DNA from: Devosia sediminis
Lineage (GTDB): Bacteria; Pseudomonadota; Alphaproteobacteria; Rhizobiales; Devosiaceae
Length of the DNA: 64,000 nucleotides
Assembly (NCBI RefSeq): GCF_016411825.1
Contig: NZ_JAEKMH010000004.1
Span: forward strand, 310,001-374,000
Direction of reading: 5' to 3'
How positions within the stretch are numbered: the stretch's first letter is position 1; every line of letters starts with the position of its first letter. Shown here one piece after another: positions 8,055 to 14,846 of this stretch. Below the pieces are notes generated by a model. The model did no database searches. It was given only the letters and a program-made list of their open reading frames with translations, and was not told where the DNA came from. Position numbers and translations under genes: made by a program.

Positions 8055-10149
8055 GCGACGACGTCCTGCCTGACCCGAACCGCATCAGATAGCCCAGGCC
8101 CCGTCCTGTCTGGTAGACCGCCAGGGCAAGGAAGCGCGCCGTGCCGCGGATGAGCCCGATATTGACCTGGCGCGACCGCTGCCGCTGCTGCCAGTTGGCG
8201 GAATTGGCATAGAGCAGGTCGGCGATCAGCCGGTAGTCCTGCCCGCGCTTGGGCATGTAGCGTGCGCCCAGCACGGTGCCCTTGCCCTCTGGCGTCGTCG
8301 AGCGGACAAACACCGAAAGCTCGGTGGTCTCGGTCTGCGACAGCGGCGTGAACCGGACCAGGGTGGGCGCACCGCGTCCGAGACCGGCGGCATTGGGGAC
8401 GCGGATCGCAAGACCGCCGCTCGAAACGTCGATGATCGTGCCGCGAACCCATTCGCCCTGAGCATCCTGGATTTCGCAGCGACGCTCCACCGCGACGCGG
8501 CGGCTGCTGCGCTGCTCGCGGCGCTCGGACACCACGCCCAGCGCACAGCCGGCAAGGATCAGGTTGAAGACGTTCCAGCCGCCCACCACCAGCGTCACCT
8601 CGGCCTGATAGGGCTCGGTCGTGAACTTGTAGAAGGTCATGGCCAGGGCCGCGATCAGCAGGAGGAAAATGAGATAGAAGGGCCGTGACAGCTCCGAGAG
8701 CCGCGATACGTCCACATTCTCGTCCTTGGCCGTCACTTTGAAGGTCGGCTTGGTCGGATTGCGCAGCACCGACAGCAGGGCGCCGAGCAGGTGGACGGAC
8801 TGGATATATTCGTAGAGTTCGGAAATCCACGGCCATCGCCAGCGCCCGAACAGCGAGTTCTGCATCACCAGGTTCACGATGAAATAGGTGAGCGTATAGG
8901 CGGTGAATTCGCCGGCCGACGCGGTGAAGATCTGCAGGTCGAAGAACAGGTAGCAGAACGGGGCGAAGAGGAAGATCATGCGCGGCAGCGGGAACAGCCA
9001 GAACATGGTGCTCGAGAGGTAGGCCAGGCGCTGCACCAGCTTGAGCCCGGGTTTGAACAGCGGAAAGCTGAACAGCATGATCTGCATCATGCCCTGCGCC
9101 CAGCGGGTGCGCTGGCCGATAAAGCTGGCAAAGGTCGCCGGCTGCAGGCCGGCCACCAGCGGCTTGTCGACATAGATCGAGTTCCAGCCCTTGCTGTGCA
9201 GCTCGATCGCCGTTTCGCAGTCCTCGGTGATGCTGCGCCCCGCAAAACCATTGGTGACGGCCAGCGCTTCGCGCCGCAACAGGGCCGCCGAACCGCAGAA
9301 GAAAGCCGCGTTCCAGCGGTCGAGGCCGCGCTGGATGATCCCGTAGAACATCTCGTTTTCCGACGGCATCACTTCAAAGGTGCGCAGGTTGCGCTCCAGC
9401 GGATCGGGATTGAGGAAGAAGTGCGGCGTCTGCACCAGGAAGAGCCGCTGGTCCCGCGCGAAATAGGGCACCGTCTCCTGCAGAAAGTCCCGGGCCGGCG
9501 CGTGATCGGCGTCGAACACGGCCACGTATTCGCCGCTGGAATGCGCAAGGCCATTGTTGAGGTTGCCGGCCTTGGCATGCTCGTTGAGGGCACGCGTCAG
9601 GTAGCGGCATCCCAGCTCATCGCAGAGCTGCTGGAGCTGCTGGTAGCGCTCCTGCGCCGTGGCGGCGGCATCGGCGTCGGCGCTGTTGCGCTTGGCCTCG
9701 GTACCACCATCGTCGAGCAGCCATACCGTCATGCGGTCGGCCGGATAGTCGATGGCCTTGGCCGCCGCCAGCGTTCCGGCCAGGAGGTCATAGTCCTCGT
9801 TATAGGTGGGAATGAAGATGTCGACCGTGGGGACCGGGTCATCCTTGCCGAGGCGGATGGAGGGCCGCGGCGGCAGCGGTCGCAGCACCACGAACAGGCT
9901 GAGGAACAGCATGCAGATACAATACATCTCGGCCAGATAAAGGATGAGGCCGGGAACGAAGTCGGCGAGTTCATGCACCGGTGGCAGCGTGCTGGTGGTG
10001 CGCCAGAAGGCGTAGCGCAGGACGATGATCGTGCCGAAGGTCAGCAGCAGGAGGCGCCAGTTGCCATCGAGGTGCAGCAGCTTGATGACAAGCATGGCCA
10101 GGAGCAGCAGCGCAGCCATGACCAGGTGAACCTGCAGGCTCACCGGCAC
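8047..10149 (-). CDS. bcsA: Cellulose synthase catalytic subunit (UDP-forming), PilZ-containing
   Basis: Processive GT2 synthase polymerising UDP-glucose into beta-1,4-glucan at the inner membrane. From GTG 10149 (700 residues): LLDDGG (DD at 146-147), DADH (213-216), TED (308-310) and QRTRW (346-350) form the full D, DxD, TED, QxxRW set. The C-terminal PilZ domain has basic R-rich residues 543-551 (RxxxR) and DVSSGG (D574, S576, G579), so c-di-GMP activation is expected. The frame continues upstream of 10149 with a BcsA-like first membrane helix, and a perfect AGGAGG at 10221-10226 precedes ATC 10215; the true start may be there (722 residues). See the finding. Confidence 0.96.
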   Translation of the reverse strand: MPVSLQVHLVMAALLLLAMLVIKLLHLDGNWRLLLLTFGTIIVLRYAFWRTTSTLPPVHELADFVPGLILYLAEMYCICMLFLSLFVVLRPLPPRPSIRLGKDDPVPTVDIFIPTYNEDYDLLAGTLAAAKAIDYPADRMTVWLLDDGGTEAKRNSADADAAATAQERYQQLQQLCDELGCRYLTRALNEHAKAGNLNNGLAHSSGEYVAVFDADHAPARDFLQETVPYFARDQRLFLVQTPHFFLNPDPLERNLRTFEVMPSENEMFYGIIQRGLDRWNAAFFCGSAALLRREALAVTNGFAGRSITEDCETAIELHSKGWNSIYVDKPLVAGLQPATFASFIGQRTRWAQGMMQIMLFSFPLFKPGLKLVQRLAYLSSTMFWLFPLPRMIFLFAPFCYLFFDLQIFTASAGEFTAYTLTYFIVNLVMQNSLFGRWRWPWISELYEYIQSVHLLGALLSVLRNPTKPTFKVTAKDENVDVSRLSELSRPFYLIFLLLIAALAMTFYKFTTEPYQAEVTLVVGGWNVFNLILAGCALGVVSERREQRSSRRVAVERRCEIQDAQGEWVRGTIIDVSSGGLAIRVPNAAGLGRGAPTLVRFTPLSQTETTELSVFVRSTTPEGKGTVLGARYMPKRGQDYRLIADLLYANSANWQQRQRSRQVNIGLIRGTARFLALAVYQTGRGLGYLMRFGSGRTSSHE

Positions 10150-10212
10150 GGTAATGAGGATGAGGGTCAGGCCCGCACAGATGAGCCAGAGCAGAACCGT
10201 AAACGCCTTGCC

Positions 10213-10226
10213 GATCGCCGCCTCCT
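10213..10226 (-). promoter_or_regulatory. Strong Shine-Dalgarno before a likely non-standard bcsA start (ATC)
   Basis: On the minus strand AGGAGG (10226-10221) is followed, after 5 nt, by ATC (10215-10213) in the bcsA frame. No ATG, GTG or TTG occurs in frame between this point and GTG 10149, and that GTG has no Shine-Dalgarno of its own. The 22 codons between read IGKAFTVLLWLICAGLTLIL and continue to IT, a hydrophobic helix of the kind that begins rhizobial BcsA proteins. Confidence 0.55.
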
Positions 10227-10231
10227 GTTTC

Positions 10232-11191
10232 TCAGTTTCCGCCCGAGGGCGGCGACGGCACCGTCACGTCCGACCCGGATGGGGGTGTGGACGTGGACGG
10301 GGGGCGCGGAACGGCGGTTCCGGACGACGCACCGGTTGATCCGCCAGGCGGGGGCACGATGGGCGCGCCGGGTGGCGGCACCACGGTCGATGCGGTCGGT
10401 GTAGCCGGGGTGACGGCCGCAGACCGGACGGCTGCGGGCCGCGCCGGTGCGGCGGGAGCGGGAGGGATGACTTCCACAAAGCCGGCCTGCCCCACGGGTC
10501 GTACCGGCGCCATGCGGGCGCCGATGATGGCGGGTGCGCCCGCCGGCGGGAAAACCGCGATATTGAGGCGAAGCTGGTACATGATTTCCAGCAGCCGCGC
10601 TTCGCTGGTATCGCGCCGGCACAGTTGCAGGCGAATGCTGATGGCGCCCCTGTCCACTGCGCCAGACGGCTTCAGCGTCGGCTCGATTCTCTGCCAGGCA
10701 TAGATGCACGTGTCACCATTGGCCGGCTTGGCGATGGCATAGCCGAAGGGGCCGTAATTGTTCTGGACGAAATAGGGCGAGACCGACATGCCCGAGCCAG
10801 GCCAGGCGGCCAGCGCCGCTTCCGTGAGGTTGACCTCGGTAAAGGGCACGTCGCGCAGCCGGGAATCGCTGCCGTCGCCGCCCTTCCCGATGAACTGGGT
10901 CACCGAAATCTTGTTTTCGCCGGTCGAGCGGGCATTGGTCTCGAGGTAGATGTCCTGGTGCCGGGCATTGCTGTAGATGATCGAAACCACCGAAACGATG
11001 CCCGGTCCGCCCGGCGGCGGCATGATCAGCGCATCGGCGGGGCTCGTGACCCGCGCCTCCTGGGGCGGCAATTCGGCCGTGCTGGAACAGGCCGCAAGAC
11101 CTGCGGCCATACCGAGCGCTGCCATCGCGCTGGCCACTCTCAGGAATTTCAAAGGGGTTGAAATGGAAAGCATATTCAACAGGTCCCGCAT
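10232..11191 (-). CDS. bcsN: Cellulose biosynthesis lipoprotein BcsN
   Basis: First gene of the cellulose operon, 319 residues. A lipoprotein signal ends in LAAC (Cys35), so the product is probably anchored to a membrane. The middle part (NARHQDIYLETNARSTGEN; YFVQNNYGPFGYAIAKP; CIYAWQRIEP) matches what I remember of BcsN, a family found with cellulose genes in Hyphomicrobiales. The last ~80 residues are Pro/Ala/Thr-rich and low-complexity. An alternative start is the ATG at codon 7 (11173). Its exact role is unknown; it marks type III bcs operons. Confidence 0.85.
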   Translation of the reverse strand: MRDLLNMLSISTPLKFLRVASAMAALGMAAGLAACSSTAELPPQEARVTSPADALIMPPPGGPGIVSVVSIIYSNARHQDIYLETNARSTGENKISVTQFIGKGGDGSDSRLRDVPFTEVNLTEAALAAWPGSGMSVSPYFVQNNYGPFGYAIAKPANGDTCIYAWQRIEPTLKPSGAVDRGAISIRLQLCRRDTSEARLLEIMYQLRLNIAVFPPAGAPAIIGARMAPVRPVGQAGFVEVIPPAPAAPARPAAVRSAAVTPATPTASTVVPPPGAPIVPPPGGSTGASSGTAVPRPPSTSTPPSGSDVTVPSPPSGGN

Positions 11192-11227
11192 TACAGATGC
11201 TGCTGGCGTCGGGCTTCTGCCTGTCTG

Positions 11228-11252
11228 GTTCGCATCCCACCCTGGTGCGAAC
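11228..11252. promoter_or_regulatory. Inverted repeat upstream of bcsN, candidate operator
   Basis: GTTCGCA (11228-11234) and TGCGAAC (11246-11252) are perfect inverted copies separated by 11 nt, 37 bp upstream of the bcsN start. The spacing of half-sites (about two helical turns centre to centre) suits a dimeric DNA-binding protein. Confidence 0.4.
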
Positions 11253-11256
11253 TGCC

Positions 11257-11271
11257 TTAATTGAAGGTTAA
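11257..11271. promoter_or_regulatory. CtrA-like box TTAA-N7-TTAA
   Basis: TTAA at 11257-11260, seven bases, then TTAA at 11268-11271. This matches the CtrA full-site core TTAA-N7-TTAAC of Alphaproteobacteria except that the next base is T rather than C. It lies 66 bp upstream of bcsN. Functional assignment is inference. Confidence 0.4.
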
Positions 11272-11554
11272 TTTTTCCTTTTGATTAAATGCTGACATTG
11301 GACCGACCCGCTGGACACGGGGTGTCGCGGTCGGCAAGTCCGCCGGTCGCTTCATCCGGACTTTCTCCGCGCGGCCTTCTCCGCGCCTCCTGCCAAGCAA
11401 TAACCGCAAACCCTTGCGATACGGGCTTTGCAGAAGACACAATTTGAGAAAACTCTTAGCCAGAGCTCGCACGAGCGAATGCTTTGGGCTTGATCACCAA
11501 GCCGTGATTAAACGGCAAATTCTCGTGTGGTCACCGAAGCTTAGTAAATTCCAT

Positions 11555-11592
11555 CTAGGAAGATTAGTGTCATCACTCAGTCTGTTTCCTAG
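11555..11592 (+). promoter_or_regulatory. Long imperfect hairpin just before the TadG-like gene
   Basis: CTAGGAA (11555-11561) pairs with TTCCTAG (11586-11592), and inside it AGTG pairs with CACT around a TCAT loop. The structure ends 17 nt before the proposed start codon, so in RNA it would sit beside the ribosome binding region; in DNA it could be an operator. Confidence 0.4.
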
Positions 11593-11609
11593 CTCGGTGT
11601 AAGTCTATC

Positions 11610-13625
11610 TTGTTGGTGCCCCTGATCCGCGCCTGCAGCCGGGCGCTGGTCCAAAGACCCGAGCCTGGTCGGCCTTCTTCCCTGCCAGCACGGTTCGCAC
11701 GCTCCGAGGACGGCAATTTCGCCATTCTGGCTGGGCTCCTGCTTCCCGTCATTCTCGGCAGCGCGGCGCTGGCCGTCGAATATGGACATGGCCTCGTCAT
11801 TCGCGGCCAGAACCAGCGCACCGCCGACATTGCCGCCTTTGCCGGCGCCATCAGCTACACCGCCACCAAGTCCGAAGCCGACATGACATCGGCCGCCATT
11901 CGCGCCGCTGAACTCAATGGCATAGACGCCGACCGCGTCGAGGTGGCCCTCGTGCCCTCCCCGCATGGCGAGGGCGAGACCGTGCAGGTCGATATCCGCG
12001 TCCAGCAGACCATCGTCCTGGGCACGCTGGTGGGCGCGCTGCCGCAACTGACCATCGCCACCCGCTCCTTTGCGGCCATCGGCTCGGGCGGCCCGCCGGC
12101 CTGCGTCGTGGCGCTGGACCGGTCGCTGAGCGGCATCATCCTCTCGGGTGGTACCAGCCTTTCGGCGCCCAAATGCTCGGTGGATTCCAACTCCACCATC
12201 GCGGTGCCCTGCGGCACCTCGATTACCGCCAATATCGTGCGCTATGACGGCGCCGCGCCCAATGTCGGCTGCAACGGCATTCGCGGCCCCGATGGCGGGC
12301 CGGGCCAGGTGGCCAAGCTCCCCACCGCCGACCCGCTGGCCGGCAATGCCACCATTGCCGGCGTCACCGGACGGCTGGCCGCCGTCGACGCCATGCTGGC
12401 TCCATCAGCGCCTTCCGTACCCAACGGCCCCAATATCACCTTCGGCTATACCGCCACCTCCGCCATTTCAGCGCTCGTCGCCCAGGCCGGCTGTTCGGTC
12501 AGCCAGCCCTCCGACTGGTCCGGCAACTGGACAGTCACCTGCCCCGCCAACGTCGCCGAGCACAGTTTTGGCAATGTCACAGTCTCGGGTGGCGTGCGCC
12601 TCGCCTTCAATGCCGGCGGCAATGGTGCCAAGCGCTACAATTTCGGCTCGCTGCGGGTCGAGGGCCAGTCCAGTTTCCCCGACGGCAACTATGCCGTGGC
12701 CCGCGGCATCTATGTCGCCAGCAATACCGTCAGTTTCGGCCGCGGCACCTATCGGGTCGGCGCCAATACGTCCGGCTGCGCCCATTCGATCTGCTCGCTG
12801 AGCGGAGGCACCCTGACCTTCGGCGGGCCGAGCAGCTTTTCGCTGGCCGCCGGCATCCGCACCGGCGGGGGCGCTCGGATGACCCTGGGTGCCGGCGAGA
12901 CCAATGTCTTCGACCTCGGCGCCGCCAGCACCGGGGATTCCATCACCATTGAGGGCGGCGCCACCACAATCTTCGCCAATGCCGTTCCCAGCGGGGCCAG
13001 CAACGAACCGGCCACCTTCCGCACCCATGGCCATGTCTATGCGGCGGGCGGGGGAAGCTGCTTCATCGTCAGCGTCGCGCCTCAACACGACATCAATGGC
13101 AGTTTCGTCGCCTCGGGTGCCGTGGTGCTGGGCGCCGGCGTCTACACGGTGGACGGCGTCTTCTGGCTGGGCAGCGCCGGAGGCGGCGGCGCGCAATGCG
13201 GCGGCAGCACGGTCTCGGTCAAGGCAGAGGACGTCACCATCGTCCTCTCGGGCAGGATGCCGGGCTATGCCGCCGGCGGCTGCGCCAATACCAGCTTCTG
13301 CGTCTCGGCCGGCTACAGCAATGTGGTGCTGCGCGCCCCCAAGACCGGTGCCAATGCGGGCCTGGCCGTGGTCGGCCCGGTCAATGGCAATACGGCCGGC
13401 GCCAGCCTCGTGCAGGGTGCCAGCAATGCCCGGATTTCCGGGGCCTTCTATTTCCCCACCGGTCCTATCGTCATGGGCGGCGGCTCGGGCCTGGCCGGAG
13501 GCGGCGGCGATTGTCTCCAGGTCATCGGTTCGCGCGTCGAGCTCTCGGGCGGCGCCTCGGCCGCATCGGACTGCCTCACCGGGGCGGGCGGCTCGGGCGA
13601 GCGCCGCGTGGTGCTGGTGCAATGA
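11610..13625 (+). CDS. TadG-like pilus-associated protein
   Basis: Membrane-tethered, mostly extracytoplasmic protein of about 671 residues. Near residues 30-80 it carries the TadE/TadG-type N-terminus (FARSEDGNFAILAGLLLPVI, then ALAVEYG and a QRTADIAAFAGA stretch). The remainder is a long Gly/Ser-rich region with repeated short beta segments and scattered Cys (SGGTLTFGGPSSFSLAAGIR), suggestive of a beta-helix-like surface domain. No ATG lies near the start; the frame opens with TTG 11610, TTG 11613 and GTG 11616, none with a good Shine-Dalgarno. It is followed by two TadE-like genes with ATGA overlaps. No Tad ATPase or prepilin gene is nearby. Confidence 0.75.
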   Translation: MLVPLIRACSRALVQRPEPGRPSSLPARFARSEDGNFAILAGLLLPVILGSAALAVEYGHGLVIRGQNQRTADIAAFAGAISYTATKSEADMTSAAIRAAELNGIDADRVEVALVPSPHGEGETVQVDIRVQQTIVLGTLVGALPQLTIATRSFAAIGSGGPPACVVALDRSLSGIILSGGTSLSAPKCSVDSNSTIAVPCGTSITANIVRYDGAAPNVGCNGIRGPDGGPGQVAKLPTADPLAGNATIAGVTGRLAAVDAMLAPSAPSVPNGPNITFGYTATSAISALVAQAGCSVSQPSDWSGNWTVTCPANVAEHSFGNVTVSGGVRLAFNAGGNGAKRYNFGSLRVEGQSSFPDGNYAVARGIYVASNTVSFGRGTYRVGANTSGCAHSICSLSGGTLTFGGPSSFSLAAGIRTGGGARMTLGAGETNVFDLGAASTGDSITIEGGATTIFANAVPSGASNEPATFRTHGHVYAAGGGSCFIVSVAPQHDINGSFVASGAVVLGAGVYTVDGVFWLGSAGGGGAQCGGSTVSVKAEDVTIVLSGRMPGYAAGGCANTSFCVSAGYSNVVLRAPKTGANAGLAVVGPVNGNTAGASLVQGASNARISGAFYFPTGPIVMGGGSGLAGGGGDCLQVIGSRVELSGGASAASDCLTGAGGSGERRVVLVQ

Positions 13626-14179
13626 TGCGGCGCTTTCTCGCCCGTTTCACCCGCAGGGAAGATGGCGTGTCGGCCATCGAGTTTGCACTCTTTGCGCCGA
13701 TCTTCCTCTTGATCCTCGCCGCCGCGACCGATTTCGGCGCATTGATCCATACCCGCAGCCAGTTGGAAGCAGCACTGTCCAACGCCACCAGTTTCGCCAT
13801 GGCCAGCGGCCAGCAGATGACCGTCGACAACGCCGCCAGCCTCGCCCTCAATTCGGCAAAGGTCCTCATTGGCCAGGCGGGTACCGATGCCGGCGCCAGC
13901 ATCGTCGTCAACAATGGCCCCAGTGCCACCTATACCGAAAAGCTCTATGGCCAGTCTGGCCAAGCGGCGCCGGCCGCGCAGTGCTATTGCCCCAGCCGCG
14001 ACGGCGCGGCGGTCCGTTGGGGCAGCCCCGTCAGCTGCAGCACGCCCTGCTCCAATGGCGGATTTGCCGGCAAGTTCGTCGCCCTCTCCGTCACGGTGGG
14101 ATACCGGCCGCTCTTTGTCGATTATGGCCTCACCGAAAATGGCGTCATTTCCCTTTCCGCCCTGGCGAGGCTGCAATGA
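13622..14179 (+). CDS. TadE-like pseudopilin family protein (first)
   Basis: 185 residues; ATG 13622 overlaps the upstream stop as ATGA. A basic leader (MMRRFLARFTRREDG) is followed by the TadE hallmark VSAIEFALFAPIFLLILAAA, with the conserved Glu at position +5 of the hydrophobic stretch, then an extracytoplasmic region with a Cys-rich patch (AAQCYCPSRDG, SCSTPCSNGG). TadE-type proteins are minor pseudopilins processed by TadV/CpaA peptidases. A longer frame upstream only overlaps the TadG-like gene. Confidence 0.85.
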   Translation: MMRRFLARFTRREDGVSAIEFALFAPIFLLILAAATDFGALIHTRSQLEAALSNATSFAMASGQQMTVDNAASLALNSAKVLIGQAGTDAGASIVVNNGPSATYTEKLYGQSGQAAPAAQCYCPSRDGAAVRWGSPVSCSTPCSNGGFAGKFVALSVTVGYRPLFVDYGLTENGVISLSALARLQ

Positions 14180-14607
14180 AGGTGACGTTGCGCCGCTTCC
14201 TCCGCGCCACGGACGGCACTTCGGCCATCGAATTTGCCCTGCTCGTCTTGCCCTTCCTCCTTATGGTTGTCGGCACCATCGAGGTCAGCCGCGCCTGGTG
14301 GACGCGGCAGGCGATCCAGGACGTGGCCAGCGCCACGGCGCGGTGCATCGGCGTCGGACAGTTGCAATGCACGCTGGACGGCGCCTATTCGCCGGAGCGG
14401 GCCCTCGATTTTGCCACGGGCCTGGCGCTGGGGCGCGGCGTGGCGCTGACCGAAGGCGAGACCACGCTTGAACGCAACGTCACCTGTCAGGACATGACCG
14501 GGGCGGTGCGGGTGACGGTACAGTCACGCTTCCAGTCTGTGCTGCCGATGGAATGGCTTTACGACTTCCGCGCCGATGCCTGTTTCGTCGACTGGTCGGC
14601 GGTCTGA
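14176..14607 (+). CDS. TadE-like pseudopilin family protein (second)
   Basis: 143 residues, third gene of the trio, again with an ATGA overlap (14176). A basic leader precedes TSAIEFALLVLPFLLMVVGT, the same pseudopilin motif as in the gene before. The C-terminal domain has Cys residues (TARCIGVGQLQC, NVTCQD) probably paired outside the membrane. The two TadE-like proteins differ enough in their C-terminal halves to be partners rather than a recent duplication. Confidence 0.85.
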   Translation: MKVTLRRFLRATDGTSAIEFALLVLPFLLMVVGTIEVSRAWWTRQAIQDVASATARCIGVGQLQCTLDGAYSPERALDFATGLALGRGVALTEGETTLERNVTCQDMTGAVRVTVQSRFQSVLPMEWLYDFRADACFVDWSAV

Positions 14608-14610
14608 GCG

Positions 14611-14775
14611 TCAGCGGCTGGTGGTCACGCGGGAAAAGTAAACGTCCTGCGGCGCTTCGTAGCTCGCCATGATGGCCGAATCCGGCGCGATCCGGGCCTT
14701 GCCGGCCAAAAGCGCATGAACTGCGAAAGGCGGCATCACCAGAACAAAGAAAAACGCCCAGATCGGGTAGCGCAT
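14611..14775 (-). CDS. Predicted 54-residue secreted or membrane microprotein
   Basis: A short frame on the minus strand (ATG 14775 to TGA 14611) ending 3 bp from the convergent TadE-like gene. The peptide begins MRYPIWAFFFVLVMPPFAVH, a convincing signal or anchor sequence, and continues with a polar tail containing AIMASYEAPQDVYFSRVT. GGAG sits 10 nt before the ATG. It lies 71 bp downstream of the GT2 gene on the same strand and may belong to that operon. No family recognised; evidence is signal-like composition, Shine-Dalgarno and placement only. Confidence 0.5.
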   Translation of the reverse strand: MRYPIWAFFFVLVMPPFAVHALLAGKARIAPDSAIMASYEAPQDVYFSRVTTSR

Positions 14776-14846
14776 GGCCCTAGAACTCCATGCATCTACC
14801 CTAGTTCCCCGGCCCTTAGGGGCCGATTGGCAGAATTCCTAAAGTT

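Larger units (their letters stand above)
11192..11609. other. Divergent regulatory region between cellulose and Tad-like genes
   Basis: No gene seen in 418 bp. It separates the starts of two divergent operons and is visibly more AT-rich than its surroundings from about 11255 to 11600. It contains an inverted repeat, a CtrA-like TTAA-N7-TTAA box and a long imperfect hairpin, listed separately. Both operon promoters should lie here, but I could not assign -35/-10 hexamers with confidence. Confidence 0.7.

Noticed and set aside
8791..10404. 537-codon plus-strand frame antisense to bcsA
   Set aside because: An antisense shadow: His/Arg/Gln/Glu-rich composition and the sense strand carries all BcsA motifs. 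The same applies to other long antisense frames, for example over dnaE2 (55678-58062) and the GGDEF-EAL gene (52305-54056).
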